A stretch of DNA of 30,637 bases from GCA-2748575 sp033722575 (lineage in GTDB: Bacteria; Pseudomonadota; Gammaproteobacteria; Pseudomonadales; Ketobacteraceae), in NCBI GenBank assembly GCA_033722575.1, contig JAWVYU010000016.1, forward strand, positions 1 to 30,637. Direction: 5' to 3'. This document shows, piece by piece, positions 6,108 through 15,431 of this stretch (position 1 is the stretch's first letter; each line of letters starts with the position of its first letter). The notes under the pieces are model-generated. The model was given only the letters and a program-made list of their open reading frames with translations. It was not told the DNA's origin and made no database searches. Made by a program: the position numbers and the translations under genes.

Positions 6108-7000
6108 TCAGCGATCCCTGCACTGCTCTTCGGGCCATTCAAATTCAATGGTGGTGTGGGCCAGCTGATAGCGCCCCAGCACTTCGGAAATGTTTTCTTT
6201 CAGTTTGGGCGCCTCGTGAAAATCAACAGACTCCTCAAGCACCAGGTGAGCCGTTAATACGTGGTGCTCACCATCCAGCGACCAGAGGTGAAGATGATGC
6301 ACATCTGCCACACCCTGCAGCCTGTCCAGCGTGTCATAAATGTCATTGCGCAGCTCCTTGTCGGGCACCGACTGGGAAAACAGTTTTAAGGTATCCCAGA
6401 GCAACCGCATGACGTTAAACAGAATAAAGAGCGTAAAAGCAATGGAAAGCAGCGGATCCAGAATGGGCCATTCCACGAACAGCAACGTCACCGACAGCAC
6501 AAGAATAGCCACCCAGCCCAGTACATCTTCCAGCAAATGCCAGTTAAGCACTTTTTCGTTCAGGGATTTTCCCTTGCTGAGCCGGTAAGCCGCCACCCCG
6601 TTCACGGTAACCCCCAGAATAGCGAGTAATACCATGCCTCCGGCTTCGGGCATTTCCGGTTGCCATAACCTGGGTATGGCTTCCTTCAGAATCCAGAATG
6701 AACCAACGAACAGAATCAGTGCGTTAAGCAGGGCACCAAACAGCGACAGCCGCCGATAGCCATAAGTGAATTCCTCATCGGGATGCTTCTTGCCGATTTT
6801 ATGTAACACCCAGGCGGTTCCAATGGAAAGGCTGTCGCCCAGATCATGCACGGCGTCTGCCATAATCGCGGTGCTGTTGGTGAGCCACCCTCCACAAACT
6901 CCACCACCGTAAAAGCCGCATTCAGAAAAAACGCCATGCCGAGGCGCTTTGAACTGTCATCATGCCCGTGGTGGTGGTGATGGTGATGATGTCCGTGCAC
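6108..7000 (-). pseudogene. Cation diffusion facilitator (CDF) transporter, frameshifted
   Basis: The gene would encode an inner-membrane divalent metal/proton antiporter of the CDF family. It starts with a GTG at 6998-7000 and a His-rich tail (MHG followed by eight His), which normally binds metal, then runs into the first membrane helix MAFFLNAAFTVVEFV. At about 6893 the frame breaks; the rest continues in another frame as GGWLTNSTAIMADAVHDLGDSLSIG, the metal-site region of helix 2, and then through the remaining helices to a cytoplasmic domain with VADVHHLHLWSLDGEH and HTTIEFEWPEEQC. Adding one G after the GTG valine codon at 6893-6895 would restore the family sequence V-G-G-W. The shift could be a real inactivating mutation or a sequencing error. 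An ATG at 6861-6863 could start a truncated product lacking helix 1. It follows djlA by three bases. Confidence 0.85.
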
Positions 7001-7003
7001 GGC

Positions 7004-7858
7004 TCAGGCTCCCGATTCCGCCTGGGCTCTCTGCTTGGTGATATCCTCGTAGGCAGAGCGGATGGCCTGGGTACGCTCCTTCGCCATTTCCACCATGGAC
7101 TCCGGCAATCCTTTCGATAGCAGCTTGTCGGGGTGATGCTGGTTCATTAAACGGCGATAGGCTTTCTTCAGTTCTGCATTGCTGACGGTGGGCGCAACGC
7201 CAAGAAAATCATAGGCCCGCAACAACCGGTCCTGATCACTGCGGCCATTCCCGGAATAGGAGCCTTCGCTCTTGAATTCATAAAAGGCCTGAGCACTGCG
7301 CACCACCTTTTCCAGGCGGCTCACACGAAAACGGATGGCACCGGCAATATGGGTTAACACGGCCCATTCCCGCTGATCCATGCGCCCATCCACCAGTGCG
7401 CCCTGCACCAGTATTTCCATAAACATCTGCAGCAGCGTAATGCGCCGGCCACATTTTTCATGGAGATCAAGCAGGGCCGAGGAAATATCAGCCTGCTGTG
7501 ATTTGCCCTGCTCAAACAGCTCTATGGCCTCACGCTTTTTTTCCGGTGACAGCGCCATGCGCTCCATCACACTCTCGGTCCAGCGTATTTCCTCTTCACG
7601 TACCGGGCCGTCGCATTTGGTGATTCTGCCAAGGCACAGAAACGTGCAACGGAAAAAAGCCTTCTGAATGGCACTTTCCCTTGATTTGGACTGATTGTGC
7701 CGTAACTCATACAGACCATTGCTCAACTGCACAATAATGTCGAACTGCCGGCCCAGTAACGCACCGGCTGCTGCACCAACAAGCCCCATGGCCCCGCCAC
7801 CGGCCAGGCCGTACCCCATAACAACACCCAATGCCGGCCCTAACCAGACTACCTGCAC
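7004..7858 (-). CDS. djlA: DjlA-type membrane-anchored DnaJ co-chaperone
   Basis: The 284-residue protein has an N-terminal glycine-rich hydrophobic anchor (about residues 5-40), a central TerB-like helical domain with acidic signatures (CDGPVREEE near residue 83, DGRMDQREW near residue 157), and a C-terminal J domain from about 215 with the HPD motif at 242-244. This order is that of DjlA, which stimulates DnaK ATPase at the inner membrane and influences envelope stress signalling. The start is a GTG at 7856-7858 with a good AGGAG seven bases upstream; it overlaps the end of murU by ten bases, so translation is probably coupled. Residues AFYEF and the YDFLGV opening of the J domain are typical. 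Confidence 0.85.
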   Translation of the reverse strand: MQVVWLGPALGVVMGYGLAGGGAMGLVGAAAGALLGRQFDIIVQLSNGLYELRHNQSKSRESAIQKAFFRCTFLCLGRITKCDGPVREEEIRWTESVMERMALSPEKKREAIELFEQGKSQQADISSALLDLHEKCGRRITLLQMFMEILVQGALVDGRMDQREWAVLTHIAGAIRFRVSRLEKVVRSAQAFYEFKSEGSYSGNGRSDQDRLLRAYDFLGVAPTVSNAELKKAYRRLMNQHHPDKLLSKGLPESMVEMAKERTQAIRSAYEDITKQRAQAESGA

Positions 7859-8571
7859 GATTGACTCCTGTGTTGAGAATTCTCTGCTCTGTTCCTGATC
7901 AGTGTAGCAACCGCTTCCAGTCTTTCAGGGGTGCCCACATCCACCCACTGCCCCTGGTAGTGTTCCCCCGTTACCCGGCCCTTTGCCATGGCCTGTTTCA
8001 GCACCGGCGCCAGGGCACGCCTGCCGGGCTCAGCCCCGGCAAACAGCCGGGGAGACAATACCGATAAACCGCTGAAGGTGAGTGAGTCTGACGTGCCGGC
8101 CGCCTGATCATCAGGGTCTCGAACCTTGCCGCTGGCTGCTTCCAGAGCGAAGTCACCACCGGGATTATGAGGCGGATTGTCCACCAGCACCAGGTGGGCC
8201 AGACCGGTGATGTCCTGTTTCAGGTTTTCCAGCGGATAATCTGTCCACACATCACTGTTCACCACCAGAAAGGGTGCGCTTCCCAACAAAGGCAAGGCGT
8301 TGATGATACCGCCAGCGGTTTCCAGCCGCTCCGGTTCATGGGTGCACTGAACGCGCAGCTGCCAGCGGGAGCCGTCACCCACGTATTCACGGATCTGATC
8401 TCCAAGATAAGAGGTGTTAATCACCACGTCAGTGAAGCCGGCTGCCCCCAGGCGCTCAAGATGATGCGAAAGCAGTGGTTTACCGGCCACTTCCAGCAGG
8501 GGTTTGGGGCAGGTTTCTGTCAGCGCTCCCATGCGCTCACCACGACCCGCTGCCAGCAACATGACCTTCAT
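7849..8571 (-). CDS. murU: N-acetylmuramate-1-phosphate uridylyltransferase
   Basis: MurU converts N-acetylmuramate alpha-1-phosphate and UTP to UDP-MurNAc in the peptidoglycan-recycling shortcut that bypasses de novo synthesis and its fosfomycin-sensitive step (established in Pseudomonas). The 240-residue protein opens with the nucleotidyltransferase signature MLLAAGRGERMGALTETCPKP, where the G-R-G-E-R-M-G loop binds UTP and the Lys of PKPLL contacts phosphate. A VVNSDVWTD segment near residue 105 supplies the metal-binding Asp, and GLSVLSPRLF and HYQGQWVDVGTPERL follow. The four-base overlap with the upstream kinase gene, amgK, strongly supports this function over a general sugar-1-phosphate nucleotidyltransferase. 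Confidence 0.92.
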   Translation of the reverse strand: MKVMLLAAGRGERMGALTETCPKPLLEVAGKPLLSHHLERLGAAGFTDVVINTSYLGDQIREYVGDGSRWQLRVQCTHEPERLETAGGIINALPLLGSAPFLVVNSDVWTDYPLENLKQDITGLAHLVLVDNPPHNPGGDFALEAASGKVRDPDDQAAGTSDSLTFSGLSVLSPRLFAGAEPGRRALAPVLKQAMAKGRVTGEHYQGQWVDVGTPERLEAVATLIRNRAENSQHRSQSCR

Positions 8572-9626
8572 GCACCGGCCTCAAACATGGCGGCCGCTTC
8601 CGGCTGCTTGCTGCACAGGGCCGGTATCCACCGGGTCTCCAGCAACTCACAAAACTCCCCCAGCGCCGGAATATCCTGAATTTCCTCAAGAAGGTATTTT
8701 ACCGTCAGGGGAATGTCCTTGAGGTAGCCACTCTTGCCGTCGCGGTAGTACAAACGGGAAAAAATACCGGCCACCTTGATATGGCGCTGCGCGCCCATGG
8801 TATCCATCCAGTGGATAAACTGCGCATCGGTGACACCCGCGAGGCGCCCCATCAGCTGCAGCTTTTCCTTGAAATTGAGAGCCCAGGCTTTCACCTGTCC
8901 GGCAGGCCAGCGCACATAGCAATCACGCACCAATGACACCAGATCGTAGGTGACAGGGCCATGAACCGCATCCTGGAAATCGATATACCCCAGCACATCG
9001 TCATCGGGCACCATGATATTCCGGGCATGAAAGTCACGGTGTACCGTCACCTGCGGCTGACTGAGCGCCTGGTCCCGCAGATAATGAAAAGCCTTTTCAA
9101 TGACCGTTTGCTCGGCATCGTCAGGTGGCAGCGCCAGATGCTTTACCAGAAACCAGTCGGGAAACAGCTGCATTTCCTGCATCAGAAGCGCCTCACCGTA
9201 AGGCGCCAGCGGGGGATCAAAAGGCGTATCCTGCAGCACCAGCAGATCACTGAGCGCCCGGTCATAATAGTGATTCACATTGTCTGCATTAAGCACGCTC
9301 AGCAGCAGGGTATCGCCAAAGTCAGACAGAAGCATAAAGCCCTGCTCAAAATCAGCGGCGTATACGCTGGGAACATTCACCCCGTTCAACCTGAAGCTCT
9401 CCGCCAGAAACACAAAGCGCTGGTTGTCCTCCTTGTCCGGCGGCGCATCCACCGCTATCAGATCTGTGGATTCCGTATCCGGGAAATCCACCCGGCAGCG
9501 GAAATAGCGGCGGAAGCTGGCGTCGCCGGATACCGGCGTAAGCTCACTGACAGCGGTAGCCTGCACCTGATCACTCAGCATCTGCTGCTGAACCCATACA
9601 CTCAGCGCGTGTAGTCTTGTGTCCAT
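8568..9626 (-). CDS. amgK: N-acetylmuramate/N-acetylglucosamine kinase
   Basis: AmgK phosphorylates the anomeric hydroxyl of MurNAc or GlcNAc, feeding MurU in the cell-wall recycling pathway. The protein is an aminoglycoside-phosphotransferase-like kinase: VSGDASFRRYFR near the N-terminus as the nucleotide loop, LIAVDAPPDKEDNQRF, the catalytic loop VHRDFHARNIMV, and the metal-binding GYIDFQDAVHGPVTYDLVSLVRDCY. I chose the ATG at 9624-9626 (MDTRLHALSVWV, 352 residues) because the frame upstream to 9716 reads as non-family sequence and would consume nearly all of the space shared with the divergent lptD promoter. An ATG at 9672-9674 is the alternative. The gene overlaps murU by four bases. Confidence 0.9.
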   Translation of the reverse strand: MDTRLHALSVWVQQQMLSDQVQATAVSELTPVSGDASFRRYFRCRVDFPDTESTDLIAVDAPPDKEDNQRFVFLAESFRLNGVNVPSVYAADFEQGFMLLSDFGDTLLLSVLNADNVNHYYDRALSDLLVLQDTPFDPPLAPYGEALLMQEMQLFPDWFLVKHLALPPDDAEQTVIEKAFHYLRDQALSQPQVTVHRDFHARNIMVPDDDVLGYIDFQDAVHGPVTYDLVSLVRDCYVRWPAGQVKAWALNFKEKLQLMGRLAGVTDAQFIHWMDTMGAQRHIKVAGIFSRLYYRDGKSGYLKDIPLTVKYLLEEIQDIPALGEFCELLETRWIPALCSKQPEAAAMFEAGA

Positions 9627-9688
9627 AAATGGTTGTTTTTCCCAACGGTCAATGGTGGCGGTACTGTGACTCATCCCGCTGGTTAGTG

Positions 9689-9694
9689 TATGAT
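9689..9694 (+). promoter_or_regulatory. Possible -10 element of lptD
   Basis: TATGAT lies 39 bases upstream of the lptD ATG, within the 106 bases separating it from the preferred amgK start. TGTGAC at 9665-9670, 18 bases earlier, is a weak -35 candidate. I am not confident in this assignment. Confidence 0.3.
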
Positions 9695-9732
9695 TTGGCG
9701 CCTGTTCGCCGGACAAGCCAAATCAATCCAAC

Positions 9733-12195
9733 ATGCCAAGAATTTTCAGACCGCCATTATTTGTTTCAGCCAGTTTTATCACCGGCCTGACGCTACATAC
9801 TGTAAGCGTTTTCGCCGATAGCGCACAAGCTGACACAACAATTTCCCCCCGGCCACCGGAAAGTTCTGTACAGGAAGCAACCAACCCCAATATCAGCACC
9901 GTTGATTCCCCCGCCAGCTACCGCTACCTGGACTGGCTGAGCCCCGAGGCGATCCAGGCCCTGCCGCCAGAACAGCGCCCCATAACCAGAGGCGTGTGTG
10001 AAGGAGCCTATCTGGCACCCGTGATACAAAGGCCAGACGCCCCCGCTGACCCCCGGCAGGCACCGGTTGAAGCCACCGCGGACAGCTACGAAACCAGCGA
10101 TGATGGCAGCATCACCCTCACCGGCGACGTCATTATCCAGCAAGGCGGCCGGCAGCTGGAAAGCGACCGTATCGTCATCCAGCAGAAAACCCGGGAAACC
10201 CGGCTGGAAGGCAACGTGCGGATTCGCCAGGAAGGCATGCTGATGACGGGCTCTGAAGGCTCCTTCAACCTGAATGAGAAGAACCTGTCGCTGACCGATG
10301 CCGAATACGTGGTCCATGACAGCCACATCCGGGGCACCGCCACCCGCATTCACAATGAAAACGAAGACGTTCTGGTATTCGACAAAAGCAGCTACACCAC
10401 CTGCGAGCCGGATTCCAATGCCTGGCTGTTTGAGGCCAGCGACATTCGTCTGAACCGGGCCAGCGGCTGGGGCACCGCCAAACATGCGGTGATCCGGGTC
10501 AAGGACGTGCCGGTATTCTACTTTCCATGGCTGATGTTCCCCATCGACGACCGGCGCCAGTCCGGCTTTCTGTTCCCGTCCTTCAGCAGCGGTGAGGACA
10601 ATGGCACCACCGTGGCGGTGCCCTATTACCTGAACCTGGCGCCCAATTATGACGCTACCCTGACACCCCGCTATATCGGTGAACGGGGCGAGCAGCTGGA
10701 AGCCGAGTTCCGCTACCTGACGCTCTACGGCGAAGGGGAACTGGGGGCTGCCTACCTGCCGGATGACCAGTCCCTCGATGAAGAAACCCGGGATCTGCTG
10801 CTCTGGCAACACGACGGCTACTTTGCCGGAGACTGGTACAGCCGGGTGGACTATACCCGGGTATCCGACGACGACTATTTCCAGGATCTGGCCACCAGCC
10901 TGAACGCCAAATCCCAGACCCACCTCAATCAGCTGGCCCAGGTGGGCTATACCGGCAACCATCTGAGTGGCAGTCTGCTGGTGCAGCGCTACCAGACCAT
11001 TGATGAACTGATCACTGACGCGGATTTACCCTACCGGAAACAACCCCAGTTCCGTCTGGATGGTGCCTGGGAACTCGCCAGCGCCGGCTTCCGCGCCATC
11101 TGGCAAAGCGAAACCACCCGTTTCGAACACCCCGTGGATGACTTTGCCGGAGTCGTGGAGGCAGACCGGATAACCCTGAAACCGGCCATTGAGTATCGTT
11201 ATCGCAAGCCCTGGGCCCTGGTGACGCCACGGCTTCAGCTGATTCACAGCCAGTATGATTTCACCAGCAACACCGCCGGCGACTCCCTCAACGAAGAACA
11301 GACACTGTACACCGCCTCGCTGGATACCCGGCTTTTCTTCGAACGGGACCTGGATGTCAGCGGCGATGCCTACCTGCAAACCCTGGAACCCCGGCTGTTC
11401 TACCTGTACCGGCCTTTCAAGGAGCAGGACCACCGCCAGACCTTCGACAGCAGCCTGTTTACCTTTGATTACAGCCAGCTGTTCCGGGAAAACCGTTTTG
11501 CGGGCAACGACCGCTTCGGGGATGCCAATCAACTCTCTCTGGGTCTGTCTACCGCCTTTATCGAAGAATCTTCCGGCTGGGAACGATTTCGGGCCAGTGC
11601 GGGTCAAATCTTTTACTTCCGGGACCGGGAGGTACAGCTGAACGAATCCATTCCTGACGCAACGGAAGAGCGCTCAGCCTGGGTGGGCCGCGTGGAGTGG
11701 CGGGTGAATGAGTACCTGCGGGCCAGCGCCGATGCCCAGTGGGACGAGGACAACAACAATATCGACCGGGCCAACGGCACCCTGAATTACAGCTCACCGG
11801 AGCGGGGAATCCTGAATCTGAGCTATCGTTATGCAGACGACGGAGCGGCCACTACCGATGTAGAGAAAATCAGACAGTCCGATTTCTCCTTTGTGTGGCC
11901 CGCCAGCGAGCAATGGAGCCTGCTGGGGCGCTGGGCCTACGACCTGGAATACGACCGTTCATTCGAAAACCTGTTGGGTGTAGAATACGACAGCTGCTGC
12001 TGGCGGGTTCGCCTGGTGAATCGCCGCTATCTCACGGAAGACAGCAGCAACCCTGCTGAAGTGGAAGCCCAGCGGGGCATATTTCTCCAGTTCCAGCTGA
12101 AGGGCCTGGGCGGCGTCGGCAACGAGCTTGATGGCGTTCTGAGCGACAGCATCAGCGGTTTCGAATATCGCGAACAACAATTATCCAATTTCTGA
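9733..12195 (+). CDS. lptD: LPS-assembly protein LptD
   Basis: LptD, with the lipoprotein LptE, inserts lipopolysaccharide into the outer leaflet of the outer membrane. The 820-residue protein has a signal peptide (about residues 1-28), an extended N-terminal segment, an OstA/LptA-like beta-jellyroll at about 110-230 (DDGSITLTGDVIIQQGGRQL onwards), and a C-terminal 26-strand barrel introduced by VPVFYFPWLMFPIDDRRQSGFLFPS. Four conserved cysteines fit the known disulphide pattern: Cys89, Cys224 and the adjacent pair Cys755-Cys756 in YDSCCWRVRLVNRRYL. The length and the following surA gene are as expected. No strong Shine-Dalgarno precedes the ATG. Confidence 0.97.
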   Translation: MPRIFRPPLFVSASFITGLTLHTVSVFADSAQADTTISPRPPESSVQEATNPNISTVDSPASYRYLDWLSPEAIQALPPEQRPITRGVCEGAYLAPVIQRPDAPADPRQAPVEATADSYETSDDGSITLTGDVIIQQGGRQLESDRIVIQQKTRETRLEGNVRIRQEGMLMTGSEGSFNLNEKNLSLTDAEYVVHDSHIRGTATRIHNENEDVLVFDKSSYTTCEPDSNAWLFEASDIRLNRASGWGTAKHAVIRVKDVPVFYFPWLMFPIDDRRQSGFLFPSFSSGEDNGTTVAVPYYLNLAPNYDATLTPRYIGERGEQLEAEFRYLTLYGEGELGAAYLPDDQSLDEETRDLLLWQHDGYFAGDWYSRVDYTRVSDDDYFQDLATSLNAKSQTHLNQLAQVGYTGNHLSGSLLVQRYQTIDELITDADLPYRKQPQFRLDGAWELASAGFRAIWQSETTRFEHPVDDFAGVVEADRITLKPAIEYRYRKPWALVTPRLQLIHSQYDFTSNTAGDSLNEEQTLYTASLDTRLFFERDLDVSGDAYLQTLEPRLFYLYRPFKEQDHRQTFDSSLFTFDYSQLFRENRFAGNDRFGDANQLSLGLSTAFIEESSGWERFRASAGQIFYFRDREVQLNESIPDATEERSAWVGRVEWRVNEYLRASADAQWDEDNNNIDRANGTLNYSSPERGILNLSYRYADDGAATTDVEKIRQSDFSFVWPASEQWSLLGRWAYDLEYDRSFENLLGVEYDSCCWRVRLVNRRYLTEDSSNPAEVEAQRGIFLQFQLKGLGGVGNELDGVLSDSISGFEYREQQLSNF

Positions 12196-12209
12196 CAATC
12201 GTGGAATTT

Positions 12210-13508
12210 ATGCGAAAAACTCTGGTTTCATTCTTAAGCTTGCTTCTGCTGACCCTTACCTGTAGCGCCTGGGCCAACCCCCAGCTGCTGGACCGGATCG
12301 TGGCAGTGGTGGATGACGACATTATCATGGAAAGCGAGCTGATCCAGCGCGCCGCCACCATCCGTCAGAAAATGCGCGAGCGGAATACCCCCGTCCCGCC
12401 TACGGACGTGCTCCTTGAACAGGTGCTGGAGCAGATGGTGACCGAGAATATTGAACTGCAACTGGCGGAACGGGCCGGCATCCGTATCAGTGACAACGAT
12501 ATCAATGAGACCATCAAGAATATCGCCCGCCAGAACAACATGACCGGCGACGAATTCCGCAAGGCCCTGGAAGAGGAAGGGGTTTCCTTCCGGGAGCTGC
12601 GGGATCAGATCAAGCGGGAAATGACCATTACCCAGCTGCGTCAGCGCCGGGTGGCAAACCGCATCCAGGTATCCGACAAGGACATCGAGAATTTCCTGAA
12701 TTCGGATCTGGGCAAAACCAACCTGGCGCCGGATTACAGACTGGGGCACATTCTTATCGCGGTTCCCCAATCGGCCTCTCCTGCCGAAAAGGACGCCGCC
12801 GAAGCCGAGGCCTACAACCTTTACGAAAAACTCCGTAAAGGAGCGGATTTTGCTGAAATGGCAGTGAATCATTCCTCCGGGCAGAACGCCCTCCAGGGAG
12901 GCGATCTGGGATGGCGCAAAGCCGCCCAGCTGCCCACCCTGTTCGCCGATACTGTGCTGGACATGAGCGAGGGCGAGGTGGCCAAGCCCATCCGCAGCCC
13001 CAGTGGCTTTCATATTATCAAGGTGACCGATGTACGGGGCGGCACCGAGCATGTGATTGAGCAGACCGAAGTGCAGCATATCCTTATCAAACCCAACGAG
13101 ATCCGCAGCTCTGCGGACGCGAAAGACCTGATTACCGACATCCGGGAACGTATCGCCAGCGGCAAGGACAGCTTCGATGACATGGCCAAAACCTATTCCG
13201 ACGATCCCGGCAGTGCCCTGGATGGCGGCAAGCTGGGGTGGGTTAACCCCGGCAGCATGGTGCCGGAGTTCGAGGCCCAGATGGCATCCACTCCGGAAGG
13301 CGAACTGAGCCCGGCTTTCCAGACCCAGTATGGCTGGCATATCCTGGAAGTTACCGGCCGCCGCACCCAGGATATGAGTGAGGAAATCCGTCGGAACCGG
13401 GCGCGGGAAATGATTCGCCGGCGCAAATTTGACGAAGAGCTGGACACCTGGCTGCGGGAAATCCGCCAGAACGCCTACGTTGAATTGCGCCTGAATGAGG
13501 CGGGCTAA
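12210..13508 (+). CDS. surA: Periplasmic chaperone and peptidyl-prolyl isomerase SurA
   Basis: SurA escorts unfolded outer-membrane proteins, LptD included, across the periplasm to the BAM complex. Starting at the ATG at 12210 gives 432 residues with a clear signal peptide (MRKTLVSFLSLLLLTLTCSAWA); a GTG three codons earlier is possible, but GTGGAA serves better as the ribosome-binding site. The helical N-domain starts LDRIVAVVDDDIIMESEL. Two parvulin (rotamase) domains begin near residues 175 (YRLGHILIAV) and 287 (EVQHILIKP), each with the GGDLGW or GGKLGW and GFHIIKV or GWHILEV signatures. A C-terminal helix follows. The gene is six to fifteen bases after lptD and belongs to the same operon. 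Confidence 0.96.
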   Translation: MRKTLVSFLSLLLLTLTCSAWANPQLLDRIVAVVDDDIIMESELIQRAATIRQKMRERNTPVPPTDVLLEQVLEQMVTENIELQLAERAGIRISDNDINETIKNIARQNNMTGDEFRKALEEEGVSFRELRDQIKREMTITQLRQRRVANRIQVSDKDIENFLNSDLGKTNLAPDYRLGHILIAVPQSASPAEKDAAEAEAYNLYEKLRKGADFAEMAVNHSSGQNALQGGDLGWRKAAQLPTLFADTVLDMSEGEVAKPIRSPSGFHIIKVTDVRGGTEHVIEQTEVQHILIKPNEIRSSADAKDLITDIRERIASGKDSFDDMAKTYSDDPGSALDGGKLGWVNPGSMVPEFEAQMASTPEGELSPAFQTQYGWHILEVTGRRTQDMSEEIRRNRAREMIRRRKFDEELDTWLREIRQNAYVELRLNEAG

Positions 13509-13547
13509 CCTGACACCCCGGCAGCAACCCGAGAGAGGACGCGTTTT

Positions 13548-14540
13548 ATGCAGCTGGCACTGACACCCGGCGAACCGGCGGGCATTGGCCCGGACCTGGC
13601 GGTGGTCGCTGCCCAGCAGGCACTGCCCTTCGACCTGGTGGCCATTGCCGACCCGGAGCTGCTGGAGTCCCGGGCAAAATTGCTGGGCCTGCCCCTGACG
13701 CTGCGCCCCTGGCAGCCGGATCATCCCTGCGAGGACTCACCGGCCGGGGTACTGACGGTACTGGCTCAACCGTTGGGTGGCCCTGCAGTTCCCGGACAAC
13801 TGGACAAGATCAACGCTACCTATGTGCTGAACACCCTCCACGAGGCCATACGCGGCTGCCAGCGCAATATTTTTGCCGCCATGGTTACCGGGCCTGTGCA
13901 GAAGTCCATTATCAATGATGCCGGCGTGCCCTTTTCCGGCCATACCGAGCTGCTGGCGGAGCAGGCCGGCGTCGACCAGGTGGTGATGATGCTGGCCACG
14001 GAAGGTCTGCGGGTGTCCCTGGTCACCACCCACCTGCCCCTGAAGGCGGTGCCGGCGGCCATTACCCCGGAGCGCCTGGCGCGCATTATTGGCATCACCC
14101 ACCATGACCTGGTGAACCATTTTGGCATTGCCCAGCCCCGCTTGCTGGTGTGCGGCCTGAACCCCCATGCGGGCGAAGGGGGCCACATGGGGCGGGAAGA
14201 AATCGATATCATTGAGCCCACCCTGGAAAAGCTGCGCCGGGAAGGATTGCAGTTGCAAGGCCCCCTGCCGGCAGACACCCTCTTTACACCCAAATACCTG
14301 GCTGATGCCGATGCGGTCATTGCCATGTATCATGACCAGGGCCTGCCGGTTCTGAAACACATGGGATTCGGCAAAGCGGTCAATATCACCCTGGGTCTGC
14401 CCTTTATCCGCACCAGCGTGGACCATGGCACCGCACTGGATCTGGCGGGCAGCCACCAGGCAGACCCCGGCAGCCTGATGACGGCCATCCATACCGCCTA
14501 CGAAATGGCAAAAAACAGAAAGGCAACCAATCCGCTATGA
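13548..14540 (+). CDS. pdxA: 4-hydroxythreonine-4-phosphate dehydrogenase
   Basis: PdxA oxidises 4-phosphohydroxy-L-threonine with NAD(P) in the DXP-dependent pathway to pyridoxal 5'-phosphate. The 330-residue protein has the family motifs in order: LTPGEPAGIGPDL, VTGPVQKSIINDAG...GHTELLAEQ with a metal-binding His, VTTHLPLKAVP, CGLNPHAGEGGHMGREE, and AMYHDQGLPVLKHMGFGKAVNITLGLPFIRTSVDHGTALDLAG, which contains the remaining metal-binding His and the substrate site. The Shine-Dalgarno GAGAGGA is well placed. The stop codon overlaps the rsmA start (ATGA). Confidence 0.97.
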   Translation: MQLALTPGEPAGIGPDLAVVAAQQALPFDLVAIADPELLESRAKLLGLPLTLRPWQPDHPCEDSPAGVLTVLAQPLGGPAVPGQLDKINATYVLNTLHEAIRGCQRNIFAAMVTGPVQKSIINDAGVPFSGHTELLAEQAGVDQVVMMLATEGLRVSLVTTHLPLKAVPAAITPERLARIIGITHHDLVNHFGIAQPRLLVCGLNPHAGEGGHMGREEIDIIEPTLEKLRREGLQLQGPLPADTLFTPKYLADADAVIAMYHDQGLPVLKHMGFGKAVNITLGLPFIRTSVDHGTALDLAGSHQADPGSLMTAIHTAYEMAKNRKATNPL

Positions 14541-15382
14541 CCCATTCCGGTAAAACCGCCGGCATCGTTGAGGGCCACCGTGCCCGGAAGCGGTTCGGCC
14601 AGAACTTTCTCAGTGATCAGGGCATTATCGACAACATCGTGAGCGCCATCGCCCCTGGCTCCGAGGATCTGCTGGTGGAGATCGGCCCCGGCCTGGGCGC
14701 CCTGACGGCGGGCCTGATAGAGCGGGTTGACCAGCTCCATGTGGTGGAGCTGGACAAGGATCTGATTCCGTTTCTGATTGCCAAATTCGAGCACACCGGC
14801 AAGCTGCGCATTCACCAGGCCGATGCCCTGCAGTTTGATTTCAGCCAGCTCAGGGAGGGCGGTGCCGCTGACAGCAAGCTTCGTGTTGTGGGCAACCTGC
14901 CCTATAACATTTCCACACCGCTGATTTTTCACCTGATCGACCAGGCGCACCATATTCAGGACATGCATTTCATGCTCCAGAAAGAGGTAGTGGAGCGCCT
15001 GGCGGCCGGCGTGGGGGACAAGGCCTATGGCCGGCTGGGCATTATGGTCCAGTATTTCTGCCAGGTGGAGCCACTGTTTGAGGTGCCACCGGAATCTTTC
15101 AATCCGCCCCCCAAAGTGAATTCGGCAATCGTGAAACTCACCCCCCATGACCGCCTGCCGGTAGCCACCCGGGACCCGGGACTGCTGCGCACCCTGGTGA
15201 CCCAGGCCTTCAGCATGCGCAGGAAGACCCTTCGCAACGCCCTGAAACCCCTGATAAGCGCTGATCAGCTGGAAGCAGCGGGAGTTTCACCCTCCCTGAG
15301 ACCGGAACAGATAAGTCTTGCAGATTATGTACTTATCACCGAATACCTTATCGACAGCGGCACTTATCACCCTGAAAAGTGA
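14537..15382 (+). CDS. rsmA: 16S rRNA dimethyladenosine transferase
   Basis: RsmA (KsgA) uses SAM to dimethylate two adjacent adenosines near the 3' end of 16S rRNA during late 30S maturation. The 281-residue protein shows RKRFGQNFLSD at the N-terminus, the SAM-binding motif I LVEIGPGLGALTAGL, an acidic ribose-binding VVELDKDLI, and the catalytic NLPY motif in VVGNLPYNISTPLIFHL, followed by the C-terminal rRNA-binding helices with FNPPPKVNSAIVKL and FSMRRKTLRNAL. The N-terminal 20 residues are somewhat longer than usual. The start overlaps the pdxA stop, indicating coupling. Confidence 0.97.
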   Translation: MTHSGKTAGIVEGHRARKRFGQNFLSDQGIIDNIVSAIAPGSEDLLVEIGPGLGALTAGLIERVDQLHVVELDKDLIPFLIAKFEHTGKLRIHQADALQFDFSQLREGGAADSKLRVVGNLPYNISTPLIFHLIDQAHHIQDMHFMLQKEVVERLAAGVGDKAYGRLGIMVQYFCQVEPLFEVPPESFNPPPKVNSAIVKLTPHDRLPVATRDPGLLRTLVTQAFSMRRKTLRNALKPLISADQLEAAGVSPSLRPEQISLADYVLITEYLIDSGTYHPEK

Positions 15383-15431
15383 TCATAATTACCTCTGGCG
15401 AGCGGCAAATTTTAAGATTAGTATTAAGGCT

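Noticed and set aside
6893..6900. Programmed ribosomal frameshift in the CDF gene
   Set aside because: No X-XXY-YYZ slippery heptamer precedes the break, and a single missing G explains the change more simply.
9627..9716. Longer amgK N-terminus
   Set aside because: The additional 30 residues are not like the family and would fill the space of the divergent lptD promoter.
9793..10962. A 389-codon minus-strand frame opposite lptD
   Set aside because: The codon pattern is that of an antisense shadow, and the plus-strand frame has all LptD hallmarks.
12234..13724. A 496-codon minus-strand frame opposite surA and pdxA
   Set aside because: The translation has no recognisable domain and spans two well-supported genes on the other strand.
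15318..15431. Longer apaG frame overlapping rsmA
   Set aside because: Family similarity starts at the ATG at 15432; the upstream part is in the shadow of rsmA.
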